DNA of 6,877 bases from SHZI01 sp032122615 (lineage in GTDB: Bacteria; Pseudomonadota; Gammaproteobacteria; Steroidobacterales; GCA-2729495). How positions within the stretch are numbered: the first letter of the stretch is position 1; every line of letters starts with the position of its first letter. The DNA lies in the NCBI GenBank assembly GCA_032122615.1, contig JAQBGF010000204.1, forward strand, positions 1 through 6,877, given 5' to 3'. The notes below the pieces were generated by a model, which ran no database searches, was not told the DNA's origin, and saw nothing but the letters and a program-made list of their open reading frames with translations. Made by a program: the position numbers and the translations under genes. Below, one piece after another: positions 1-4,852 of this stretch.

Positions 1-53
1 ACGGCCAGGAAACCGGTATCGACATCAACTTCCGCCGGGCCCCGCCGGATTAG
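1..53 (+). CDS. 3' end of an unidentified protein gene (partial)
   Basis: Reading from base 3, an open frame gives a tail of 16 residues (GQETGIDINFRRAPPD) and stops at TAG (51-53). The gene begins outside the window. The call rests on one open frame with plausible composition, on the strong hairpin that follows 25 bases after the stop, and on the convergent gene beyond it. No family can be recognised from so few residues. The other two forward frames are also open over this short distance, so the frame choice is only moderately supported. Confidence 0.4.
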   Translation, partial: GQETGIDINFRRAPPD

Positions 54-77
54 GTGCCGGCGTCGAGAAAGGTCTTT

Positions 78-107
78 ACGACAGTGGCGGCCAAGCGCCG
101 CTGTCGT
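78..107. terminator. Bidirectional terminator-like hairpin
   Basis: Bases 78-89 pair with 96-107 as a 12-bp stem with a single G-T wobble, closing a 6-base loop (gccaag). It lies between the rightward gene fragment ending at 53 and the leftward methyltransferase gene ending at 139, where a shared terminator is expected. No long T run follows on the + strand. On the - strand the downstream side carries only short T stretches (AAAGACCTTTC), so it is not a textbook intrinsic terminator. Confidence 0.55.
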
Positions 108-138
108 CAGCGATGCACGAATCGGCGCCATTCGCGCG

Positions 139-900
139 CTAGCCTGCCTCGGGCCTGACCAGTTTCAGCACGAAACGGTCCGTGCGCCCGCGAATGTCCT
201 TCATGAACACCATCTTGGACATGTCGTCTTCCGGGTGACGCAACATGCCGCCCTCGCCGGCGACCGTGAAGCCAGCTTCTTTCGCCATCTCGCGCACCAA
301 GGGCTCTTCGATCCGGTGCAGCTTGGCGTTGTCCAGGCCGGCCTTGCCGGAGTGGTCGATCAGGATTAACGAGCCGCCGGGCTTGAGAGCGGCGTGCACC
401 TGGCGCAGCTGGCGCAGCGCGGCTTCGCGGCCGTCCCGGTCGTAGGTATCGTGAAAATTCAGCGCGGTCACGGCCACGTCGACGCTGCCGGCCGGAATCG
501 TTCCCTGCTCCAGCCCGCGATCGGCACGCTTGACGTTCGGCAGGCGATTGCCGGCCAGCCGCTCGCCCATTGCCTTTGCGGGCGCGCCATTCATGGCCTC
601 CAGCAGCCAGCCCGGATTCTCGGCGTAGACCGTGCCTTCCGGCCCCACCGCAACGCTGAGGACTTCCGTGTACCAGCCGCCGGCCGCCATCACGTCCATC
701 ACCGTCATGCCGGGTTCGACGCCGCCGTAGACGAGCACTCCGGCCGGCTTGCGGAAAGCGTCGCGATCCTTGTCGGCCTGCGCGCGGCTGGATGCATCCA
801 GCGCGGCCTGCAGCTCATCAGCGGTCCAGGCGGCGGCCGGCGCCGCTGCGAGCAGCGCTGCCGTGCAGATCACAGGTAGCAGTGCAAACCTTTTGGTCAT
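139..900 (-). CDS. Exported class I SAM-methyltransferase-like protein (COG4798 type)
   Basis: The protein has 253 residues. The ATG at 900 is chosen because a GAGGAGA ribosome binding site lies 6 bases upstream and because it begins directly with a signal peptide: MTKR, a hydrophobic Ala/Leu run (about 5-20), then PAAA with likely cleavage near residue 24. The next ATG upstream, at 948, would bury the signal. The mature part looks like a Rossmann-type methyltransferase: glycine motif VMDVMAAGGWYTE (67-79), the turn LKPGG (172-176) followed by a strand, HRIEE (195-199), and a C-terminal GRTDRFVLKLVRP (238-250). These features match predicted methyltransferases of COG4798 as I remember them. 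Motif I has Ala-Ala-Gly-Gly rather than the classic GxGxG, although Asp69 is kept. The substrate is unknown. A periplasmic location is inferred from the signal and is odd for an enzyme needing cytoplasmic SAM. Confidence 0.88.
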   Translation of the reverse strand: MTKRFALLPVICTAALLAAAPAAAWTADELQAALDASSRAQADKDRDAFRKPAGVLVYGGVEPGMTVMDVMAAGGWYTEVLSVAVGPEGTVYAENPGWLLEAMNGAPAKAMGERLAGNRLPNVKRADRGLEQGTIPAGSVDVAVTALNFHDTYDRDGREAALRQLRQVHAALKPGGSLILIDHSGKAGLDNAKLHRIEEPLVREMAKEAGFTVAGEGGMLRHPEDDMSKMVFMKDIRGRTDRFVLKLVRPEAG

Positions 901-906
901 TTCGTT

Positions 907-913
907 TCTCCTC
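907..913 (-). promoter_or_regulatory. Ribosome binding site of the methyltransferase gene
   Basis: On the - strand GAGGAGA sits 6 bases before the ATG at 900 and decides that start over the upstream ATG at 948. It overlaps the TGA (912-914) that closes the leftward fragment upstream. Such tight spacing suggests the two were once neighbouring genes of one operon. Confidence 0.75.
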
Positions 914-1160
914 ACAATATTGGGGGCGGTTGGTTCTTTGTTGCGCACACTCTTTGCTCCTCAAACCCGTCAAACGCTTTCGCTTGAATTAAGTCTTCCC
1001 CTCGAAGGGCGTAAACACCAGGTTTTTCTCCGCCCAACAGTATTTTCACTGCTTCTTCTCTGTCATTGACGTCGATCCATTTACCTTCTGGCTCTGGCTT
1101 CGCCGTGTTCAGCGCGAACCCGGCCGGACGTTGCCAGACGGTGTCACCGGCTGTGCCGAG
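912..1160 (-). pseudogene. 3' fragment of an unrecognised gene, low G+C
   Basis: A leftward open frame ends at TGA (912-914), just inside the ribosome binding site of the methyltransferase gene. Its last 80 or so residues look protein-like rather than random: KWIDVNDREEAVKILLGG, then GVYALRGEDLIQAKAF, ending QPPPIL. Codons use A/T third positions more than the neighbours do; I count 56 G+C in 120 bases at 951-1070 (47%), against 70% inside the methyltransferase gene. No ATG occurs in this part. The frame stays open up to an ATG at 1301, but that upstream stretch is antisense to a better supported PEP-CTERM-like fragment. The right boundary near 1160 is therefore an estimate. I do not recognise the family. 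It is best read as a gene that lost its 5' end, possibly of foreign origin. Confidence 0.45.
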
Positions 1161-1170
1161 GATTCCGAGC

Positions 1171-1428
1171 GGCGGCAACGCGCCGACCCTCACCTTCAAC
1201 ACCTCCAGCCCCCAGGCCCGCCCGGCCATGGCCGGGAAGCCGATTGAGATTCGCTTGCTGTCGACGAATCTGATACTCGACGATGATCCGGATAGCGCCA
1301 ACTTTGCAGTCTACTTTGATGATATTCAGTTGACGACAACTGCTGTGGTCTCCGTTCCTGCCGCCGCCTGGCTGTTCGGCTCTGCTCTCGGCCTGATCGG
1401 CGTAATGCGCAGAAAGTTGCATAGCTAA
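1171..1428 (+). pseudogene. 3' remnant of a PEP-CTERM/VPLPA-type surface protein gene
   Basis: About 85 residues in one frame end at TAA (1426-1428). The first half contains ARPAMAGKPIEIRLLSTN and NFAVYFDDIQLT, which resembles the terminal beta-rich part of exported proteins with PEP-CTERM signals. The end is a tripartite sorting tail: a short VSVPAAAW motif, a hydrophobic segment WLFGSALGLIGVM, then basic RRK. In known systems such tails are recognised by an exosortase and the protein is moved to the cell surface. Neither a signal peptide nor a convincing ATG is present. The frame extends upstream to about 1015, but that part reads as noise and the only early start is a TTG at 1066 without a ribosome binding site. 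I infer that the 5' portion was lost. The left boundary is uncertain by several tens of bases. Confidence 0.6.
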
Positions 1429-1456
1429 CTGCTGCCACGAGCTGCACACACACCGA

Positions 1457-1486
1457 TGGCTCCGCACTAGCGCCGATGCGGAGTCA
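1457..1486. terminator. Hairpin between convergent fragments
   Basis: Bases 1457-1466 pair with 1477-1486 as a 10-bp stem with one G-T wobble and a 10-base loop. It lies 28 bases after the PEP-CTERM-like stop and overlaps the stop of the leftward coiled-coil ORF (1467-1469). The position fits a shared terminator for convergent genes. No T run is present. Confidence 0.4.
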
Positions 1487-1622
1487 GCCGGGTTGGTGCC
1501 CCGCCGCGCAGTTGCTCCAGTTCGTGCTCGAGTGCTTCGATGCGCCGGTCTTTTTCTTCCAGCGCGGCGGCAACTTCGTCCGCTTTCCGTCATATCAGGT
1601 CGCCGAGGGTGACCGATCTCAC
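1467..1622 (-). pseudogene. Small coiled-coil ORF interrupted by an in-frame TGA
   Basis: After a TGA at 1590-1592, the leftward frame runs 40 residues to TAG (1467-1469). It contains VAAALEEKDRRIEALE and then HELEQLRGG, with Leu/Ile at heptad spacing (L10, I17, L20, L24, L27 of the 40), so it is a clear short coiled coil rich in Glu/Arg. The same frame continues upstream of the TGA as VTLGDLI to a GTG at 1622, so the TGA splits what could be one protein of about 51 residues. A CGA to TGA change would explain it. Alternatively the ATG at 1593, one base out of frame, could be the true start if a single base were extra. Neither start has a good ribosome binding site. The family is not recognised; transposase-associated or SlyX-like small coiled-coil proteins are possible but unsupported. 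Confidence 0.45.
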
Positions 1623-1715
1623 AGTTCGTGGCGACCGGCGTTGGCGATCGCTTACGTCCGGACCTTGCCAGCAGCTATGATTCCCGGCGCCAGTTACCAG
1701 GGATGGGTTGGGCCA

Positions 1716-2552
1716 ATGGGCATCTGTTGTCGGGCGCGGTACGCGCTGGCTATCGCTTTGTCGACCTTCCTGCTCGGTTCGGCAGTCGCGTTGCCCGCCA
1801 GGCCCGGTCAGGCCTCGCGGCCCGACGTACGGTCCAGTGCGGCGCTGGTGATCGATGCCGCCGACTCGTCGGTGCTGTTCGCGCAGCGCGACAACGTGGC
1901 GGTGCCTGTCGCCTCGATTACCAAGCTGATGACCGCGCTGGTCGTTCTCGATGGCCGGCAATCGCTCGACGAACTGCTCACCATCACACGCGAGGATACC
2001 CAAAGCGCAGCCGGGTCCCGGCTGGCCACGGGTACCCGGCTGACCCGCGGCGAGCTTCTGCACCTGGCGTTGATGTCCTCCGAGAATCGGGCCGCGCATG
2101 CGCTCGGTCGCAGCTACCCTGGCGGACTCGACGCGTTCCAGCGCGCCATGAACGCCAAGGCCACCGCGCTGGGGATGTCGAGTTCGCACTTTGTTGAGCC
2201 CACCGGCCTGTCGAGTCGCAACGTGGCGAGCGCCCGGGACCTGGTGAAACTGGTGAATGCCGCGGCGAGCGAGCCCATCATCCGGCAGTATTCAACCGAC
2301 CAACACTACACGGTCAAGGCGGGCCGGCGCTCACTGGAGTTCCGTAACACGAACACACTGGTCGCCCGGCCCGACTGGGATATCGCCGTGCAGAAGACCG
2401 GCTATACCCTCGCCGCCGGCCAGTGCCTGGTGATGAATACCATCATCGAAGGCCGGTCGGTGAACATCGTGCTGCTCAACTCGTTCGGCAAATACACCCG
2501 GGTAGCGGATGCGCGGCGTATTCGCAAATGGATGGAAGCAGCTCGCAAGTAG
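1716..2552 (+). CDS. pbpG: D-alanyl-D-alanine endopeptidase (PBP7-like serine peptidase, S11)
   Basis: The protein has 278 residues. It would cut D,D cross-links of peptidoglycan in the periplasm (PBP7/PbpG family). All three penicillin-binding motifs are present and in order: SITK (Ser67 nucleophile, Lys70), SEN (122-124) and KTG (227-229). Surrounding blocks follow E. coli PbpG closely from memory: LALMSSENRAA, RAMNAKA..LGM, FVEPTGLS, FRNTN, AAGQCLVMNT and the FGKYT..AD..R end. The ATG at 1716 is chosen because it starts directly with a signal peptide (hydrophobic 9-26, then a likely cut near AVA-LP). In-frame starts at 1476 and 1677 would place long polar or odd sequence before it, and 1476 overlaps the coiled-coil ORF on the other strand. 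The ribosome binding site is weak (GGGATGGG region). The gene is followed after 9 bases by the RNA phosphodiesterase gene, probably in one transcript. Confidence 0.92.
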   Translation: MGICCRARYALAIALSTFLLGSAVALPARPGQASRPDVRSSAALVIDAADSSVLFAQRDNVAVPVASITKLMTALVVLDGRQSLDELLTITREDTQSAAGSRLATGTRLTRGELLHLALMSSENRAAHALGRSYPGGLDAFQRAMNAKATALGMSSSHFVEPTGLSSRNVASARDLVKLVNAAASEPIIRQYSTDQHYTVKAGRRSLEFRNTNTLVARPDWDIAVQKTGYTLAAGQCLVMNTIIEGRSVNIVLLNSFGKYTRVADARRIRKWMEAARK

Positions 2553-2561
2553 CGAGCTGGC

Positions 2562-3074
2562 GTGATTCACCGCCGCCTGTTCTTCGCCTTCTGGCCCGAC
2601 GAAGCCCTGCGTCACGGGCTCTCGGCCGCGCGCCGAAGTCTCTTTCCGATGTCGGGTCGCCCGGTAGAGCTGGCCGGCGTGCACGTCACCGCGGCCTTTC
2701 TGGGTGCCGTGAGCGAGTCCCGGCTTGATGTTCTGACAGCACTTTGCGGGCCGGTCCAGCCGCTGACCATCACCTTTGACCGGCTGGAGCACTGGCCGAA
2801 GCCCCGGGTGCTCGTGGCAGCAACGACCCACGTGCCGGATGATCTGCGAGGCCTTGTCGATGGCCTGTGGCAGCAGCTCGATCGCCTGGGTTTTAGCCGC
2901 GAGGCCCGGTCGTTCAGGCCGCACGTGACGCTGGCGCGCGACGTCCGCTCCGTGCGACCGGGACTTAAATGGGAGCCGTTCCGCTGGCCGGTAGATCGGC
3001 TGGAATTGATTGAAGCAGTGTCGACGCCCGATGGCGTCGTTTACCGGCCAGTTCCGAAAACACTGCCTCGCTGA
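2562..3074 (+). CDS. thpR: RNA 2',3'-cyclic phosphodiesterase (2H family, LigT/ThpR)
   Basis: The protein has 170 residues and is cytoplasmic, with no signal. Enzymes of this family open 2',3'-cyclic phosphates on RNA to 2'-phosphates and were first noted for 2'-5' ligation of tRNA halves. The start RRLFFAFWPD (4-13) is the typical opening of the family. The two catalytic HxT motifs are HVTA (41-44) and HVTL (121-124), about 80 residues apart as expected, with FRPHVTLAR around the second. The first motif ends in Ala instead of the more usual Leu/Phe; the His and Thr needed for chemistry are kept. The start is GTG, 9 bases after the pbpG stop, with only a weak GCGAGC-like binding site, so translation may rely on coupling. 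Length and domain content are normal. Confidence 0.9.
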   Translation: MIHRRLFFAFWPDEALRHGLSAARRSLFPMSGRPVELAGVHVTAAFLGAVSESRLDVLTALCGPVQPLTITFDRLEHWPKPRVLVAATTHVPDDLRGLVDGLWQQLDRLGFSREARSFRPHVTLARDVRSVRPGLKWEPFRWPVDRLELIEAVSTPDGVVYRPVPKTLPR

Positions 3075-3078
3075 TGTC

Positions 3079-3092
3079 GGCCGCCCTCGGCC
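3079..3092 (+). terminator. Short GC hairpin after thpR
   Basis: GGCCG (3079-3083) and CGGCC (3088-3092) form a 5-bp stem with a CCCT loop, 4 bases after the thpR stop. There is no T run. It may help end the pbpG-thpR transcript, but it is too short to be convincing alone. Confidence 0.25.
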
Positions 3093-3210
3093 CGGTCGCA
3101 GATAGCGCAATCCTCTTCGACCCTCCGGAAACTTGATAATTCTTCGCTTGGAAAAGTCGTGCTAGCTTGCGCTGACAGACATTTGGTTGCCAGATAACGA
3201 CAATTCGCAA

Positions 3211-3257
3211 AAGGAAAGGTCTTGGTTTATCGCCCGACCATTGCCGGTGCCATATGA
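3211..3257 (+). promoter_or_regulatory. Possible leader peptide coupled to the DUF2182 gene
   Basis: An AAGGA binding site (3211-3215) stands 6 bases before a TTG (3222). That TTG opens a frame of 11 residues (L/M-VYRPTIAGAI) ending in TGA at 3255-3257. The TGA overlaps the ATG of the DUF2182 gene (3254-3256) as ATGA. The DUF2182 ATG itself has no good binding site. The layout suggests translational coupling through a leader, but it could be chance. Confidence 0.3.
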
Positions 3258-4054
3258 GTACGCCGTCGCGGCAATTCGCGAGACGATTCCCCGTGCTGGA
3301 ATATCTGCTCCGCCGCGAGCGCATCTCCCTCGGCATCATTCTGGCGCTTGTAACCGCCCTGTGCTGGCTCTGGATTGTGGTGATGGCCCGGGACATGTAC
3401 GGGCCCATGTCCGGTCCGGCAGCCTGGATGATGGCCTCCGCCTGGAACGGGATGCACCTGCTGCTGCTCTGGTCCATGTGGGCGGTAATGATGACGGCCA
3501 TGATGCTGCCCTCCGCGGCGCCGGCGTTGCTGCTCTACCTGGGAGCCGCACGAACCCAGGACCCGGCATCGACCGCGACGACTCGCGTGTATGCCCTGGC
3601 GGGTGGTTACATTCTTGTCTGGGCCGTGTTCAGCATTGGTGCAACGCTGCTGCAGTGGTTCCTGGCCACGCGCGGCCTGCTGACGCCGATGATGGAACCG
3701 GCGAACCCCGCCCTGGGCGCTGCCCTGCTCGGCCTGGCAGGCCTGTACCAGATGACACCCTTGAAGCAGGCATGCCTGCGCGCCTGCCGCTCACCCCTGT
3801 CGTTCCTGATGGGGAACACCCGTCCGGGAGGGATCGGCGCGTTCCGCCTGGGCATCACCCATGGCATCTACTGTCTGGGGTGCTGCTGGGCACTGATGCT
3901 GCTCCTGTTCGCCGGTGGGGTCATGAGCCTCCCGGTCATCCTGGCGCTGACCGCCTGGATCCTCGTCGAGAAGCTCCTGCCATTTGGAGAACGCAGTGCG
4001 TACGTCAGCGGCGTACTGCTAATCACGACAGCCGCCTGGCTGCTGCTGGGCTGA
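3254..4054 (+). CDS. DUF2182 integral membrane protein (COG5486, putative metal-binding)
   Basis: The protein has 266 residues with several membrane segments (roughly 26-44, 69-97, 113-135, 152-166, 204-222, 226-240, 250-265). Three conserved DUF2182 blocks are visible: the methionine-rich MWAVMMTAMMLPS (75-87), YQMTPLKQACLRACRSP (165-181) with Cys174 and Cys178, and THGIYCLGCCWALM (202-215) with Cys207, 210 and 211. Eleven Met fall within residues 44-84. COG5486 carries the label 'predicted metal-binding integral membrane protein', but to my knowledge no reaction is established. The ATG at 3254 is the only good in-frame start. It lacks a clear ribosome binding site and may depend on the small upstream frame. 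The gene is convergent with a DUF1326 gene and the stop codons abut. From memory, DUF2182 and DUF1326 are recurrent neighbours in proteobacteria, which supports a joint role. Confidence 0.9.
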   Translation: MSTPSRQFARRFPVLEYLLRRERISLGIILALVTALCWLWIVVMARDMYGPMSGPAAWMMASAWNGMHLLLLWSMWAVMMTAMMLPSAAPALLLYLGAARTQDPASTATTRVYALAGGYILVWAVFSIGATLLQWFLATRGLLTPMMEPANPALGAALLGLAGLYQMTPLKQACLRACRSPLSFLMGNTRPGGIGAFRLGITHGIYCLGCCWALMLLLFAGGVMSLPVILALTAWILVEKLLPFGERSAYVSGVLLITTAAWLLLG

Positions 4055-4693
4055 TCAGGCCGCTTTCGCCGGGGCGTTGGACCAGTTGAAATCGTAGAGA
4101 ATCCAGTTGGTGTCCTTGAAGTTCAGCGACAGGCCGCCCGCCTTGGCCTGGAACGTTCCCTGACCGCACTCGCCCCGCGTCCAGATAAACCCGGTCGGAA
4201 GGTCCACGTTGACGGAATGCTCCTCGCCCGTCACGGGATTGCGGAACGCATCGCCCTGCGCCTCGGCAATACCCTCGGCTCGCAGCACCCGCTTAAGCCC
4301 GGTTCCCGAGATCGTGATCTTCGCCTTCTCGAGTCCCACGACCTGGTAAGTCGGGCCAAGCAGTTCCCAGGGAAGACCACCGAGTTGCCCGGTGCAGATC
4401 TGGCTTAGCGCCTCAATCTGTTCGTCGGTGGTGGAAGGATCGACGACGAACACGGCCTTGCCATTGCCGTCGTGGATTGCTTTCGGCCAGTCGATGATGG
4501 CGAAACATTTGACGCCGGAAAGATCCACCTTGCCGCAGGATCCTTTCCTGACTGCCATGCCCACGAGAGCGCGGCAGCTGCCATCCTTCGAATTCGGCAC
4601 GCCCGCGAAATTGCACCCGCAGCCGAAATCACAATTGCAGAACTCGTAGCCTTCGCCCTGCAGGGACCATTGCCTGATTGCTGTACCAGCCAT
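4055..4693 (-). CDS. DUF1326 domain protein (COG5588), cysteine-rich N terminus
   Basis: The protein has 212 residues and no signal peptide, so it is probably cytoplasmic or membrane-peripheral. The ATG at 4693 is chosen because AGGAGG lies 8 bases upstream; the longer frame from 4738 would begin with low-quality sequence. The hallmark is near the N terminus: GEGYEFCNCDFGCGCNFAG, with Cys19, 21, 25 and 27, matching the usual CNCDxGCPC block of DUF1326 except that Pro is Gly here. Further conserved-looking blocks are CFAIIDWPKAIHDGNGKAVFVVD, QIEALSQICTGQLGG and the closing FKDTNWILYDFNWSN. The function of the family is not established; clustered cysteines suggest metal binding or redox chemistry. 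The last codon touches the end of the convergent DUF2182 gene. The conserved motifs make the family call firm, while any role is inference. Confidence 0.9.
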   Translation of the reverse strand: MAGTAIRQWSLQGEGYEFCNCDFGCGCNFAGVPNSKDGSCRALVGMAVRKGSCGKVDLSGVKCFAIIDWPKAIHDGNGKAVFVVDPSTTDEQIEALSQICTGQLGGLPWELLGPTYQVVGLEKAKITISGTGLKRVLRAEGIAEAQGDAFRNPVTGEEHSVNVDLPTGFIWTRGECGQGTFQAKAGGLSLNFKDTNWILYDFNWSNAPAKAA

Positions 4694-4701
4694 CGAGATA
4701 T

Positions 4702-4707
4702 CCTCCT
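4702..4707 (-). promoter_or_regulatory. Ribosome binding site of the DUF1326 gene
   Basis: A perfect AGGAGG on the - strand stands 8 bases before the ATG at 4693 and fixes that start. Confidence 0.8.
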
Positions 4708-4722
4708 GAAAGTCACTGGTTG

Positions 4723-4728
4723 AGTATA
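4723..4728 (-). promoter_or_regulatory. Possible -10 box of the DUF1326 gene
   Basis: TATACT on the - strand (5/6 match to TATAAT) would place the transcription start near 4716, giving a 5' leader of about 20 bases that just includes the AGGAGG site. No recognisable -35 hexamer is seen at 16-18 bases, so the promoter is only half supported. Confidence 0.3.
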
Positions 4729-4810
4729 GGACGAACAAAGGTCCTTCATCGGCACTCCCTGGGCGTGAGGCCCGGCCGGTCAGTTGCCCAGCATGCCGGG
4801 TGGCAGTGCG

Positions 4811-4830
4811 GGGCCGGGCGCACCCGGCCC
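4811..4830. terminator. Perfect 8-bp GC hairpin after the amidohydrolase gene
   Basis: GGGCCGGG (4811-4818) and CCCGGCCC (4823-4830) form a perfect stem with a 4-base loop (CGCA), 22 bases downstream of the amidohydrolase stop on the - strand. It is the most stable short hairpin I see in the window. No T run follows on either strand, so it may act as an mRNA 3' end stabiliser or a non-canonical terminator. It could also insulate the DUF1326 gene from read-through, since both genes run leftward. Confidence 0.5.
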
Positions 4831-4852
4831 GGTACCGCCGCGCTCCGCCAGC

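Noticed and set aside
968..990. Imperfect inverted repeat CAAACG..CGCTTG in the low-GC patch, considered as an integron attC site.
   Set aside because: There are no matching R'/R'' core sites at the expected ends and no integrase or cassette array, and the stem is only 6 bp with a wobble.
1476..1715. N-terminal extension of pbpG from the ATG at 1476.
   Set aside because: It would put 80 residues of unrelated sequence before a clean signal peptide and would overlap the coiled-coil ORF on the other strand.
1590..2189. Leftward open frame of 199 codons antisense to pbpG.
   Set aside because: Most of it is the complement of the catalytic domain of pbpG. Only its last codons (VTLGDLI) were kept, as part of the coiled-coil ORF.
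2331..3110. Leftward open frame of 259 codons.
   Set aside because: It is antisense to the 3' part of pbpG and all of thpR, both of which have complete catalytic motifs.
3172..3198. CTGACA and GATAAC upstream of DUF2182 as a promoter.
   Set aside because: The spacer is only 15 bases and the alternative -10 at 17 bases is poor, so the match is no better than chance.
3187..4089. Rightward open frame of 300 codons with a TTG start.
   Set aside because: It overlaps the DUF2182 gene in another frame, has a Pro/Arg/His-rich sequence without domains, and is refuted by the conserved DUF2182 motifs in the other frame.
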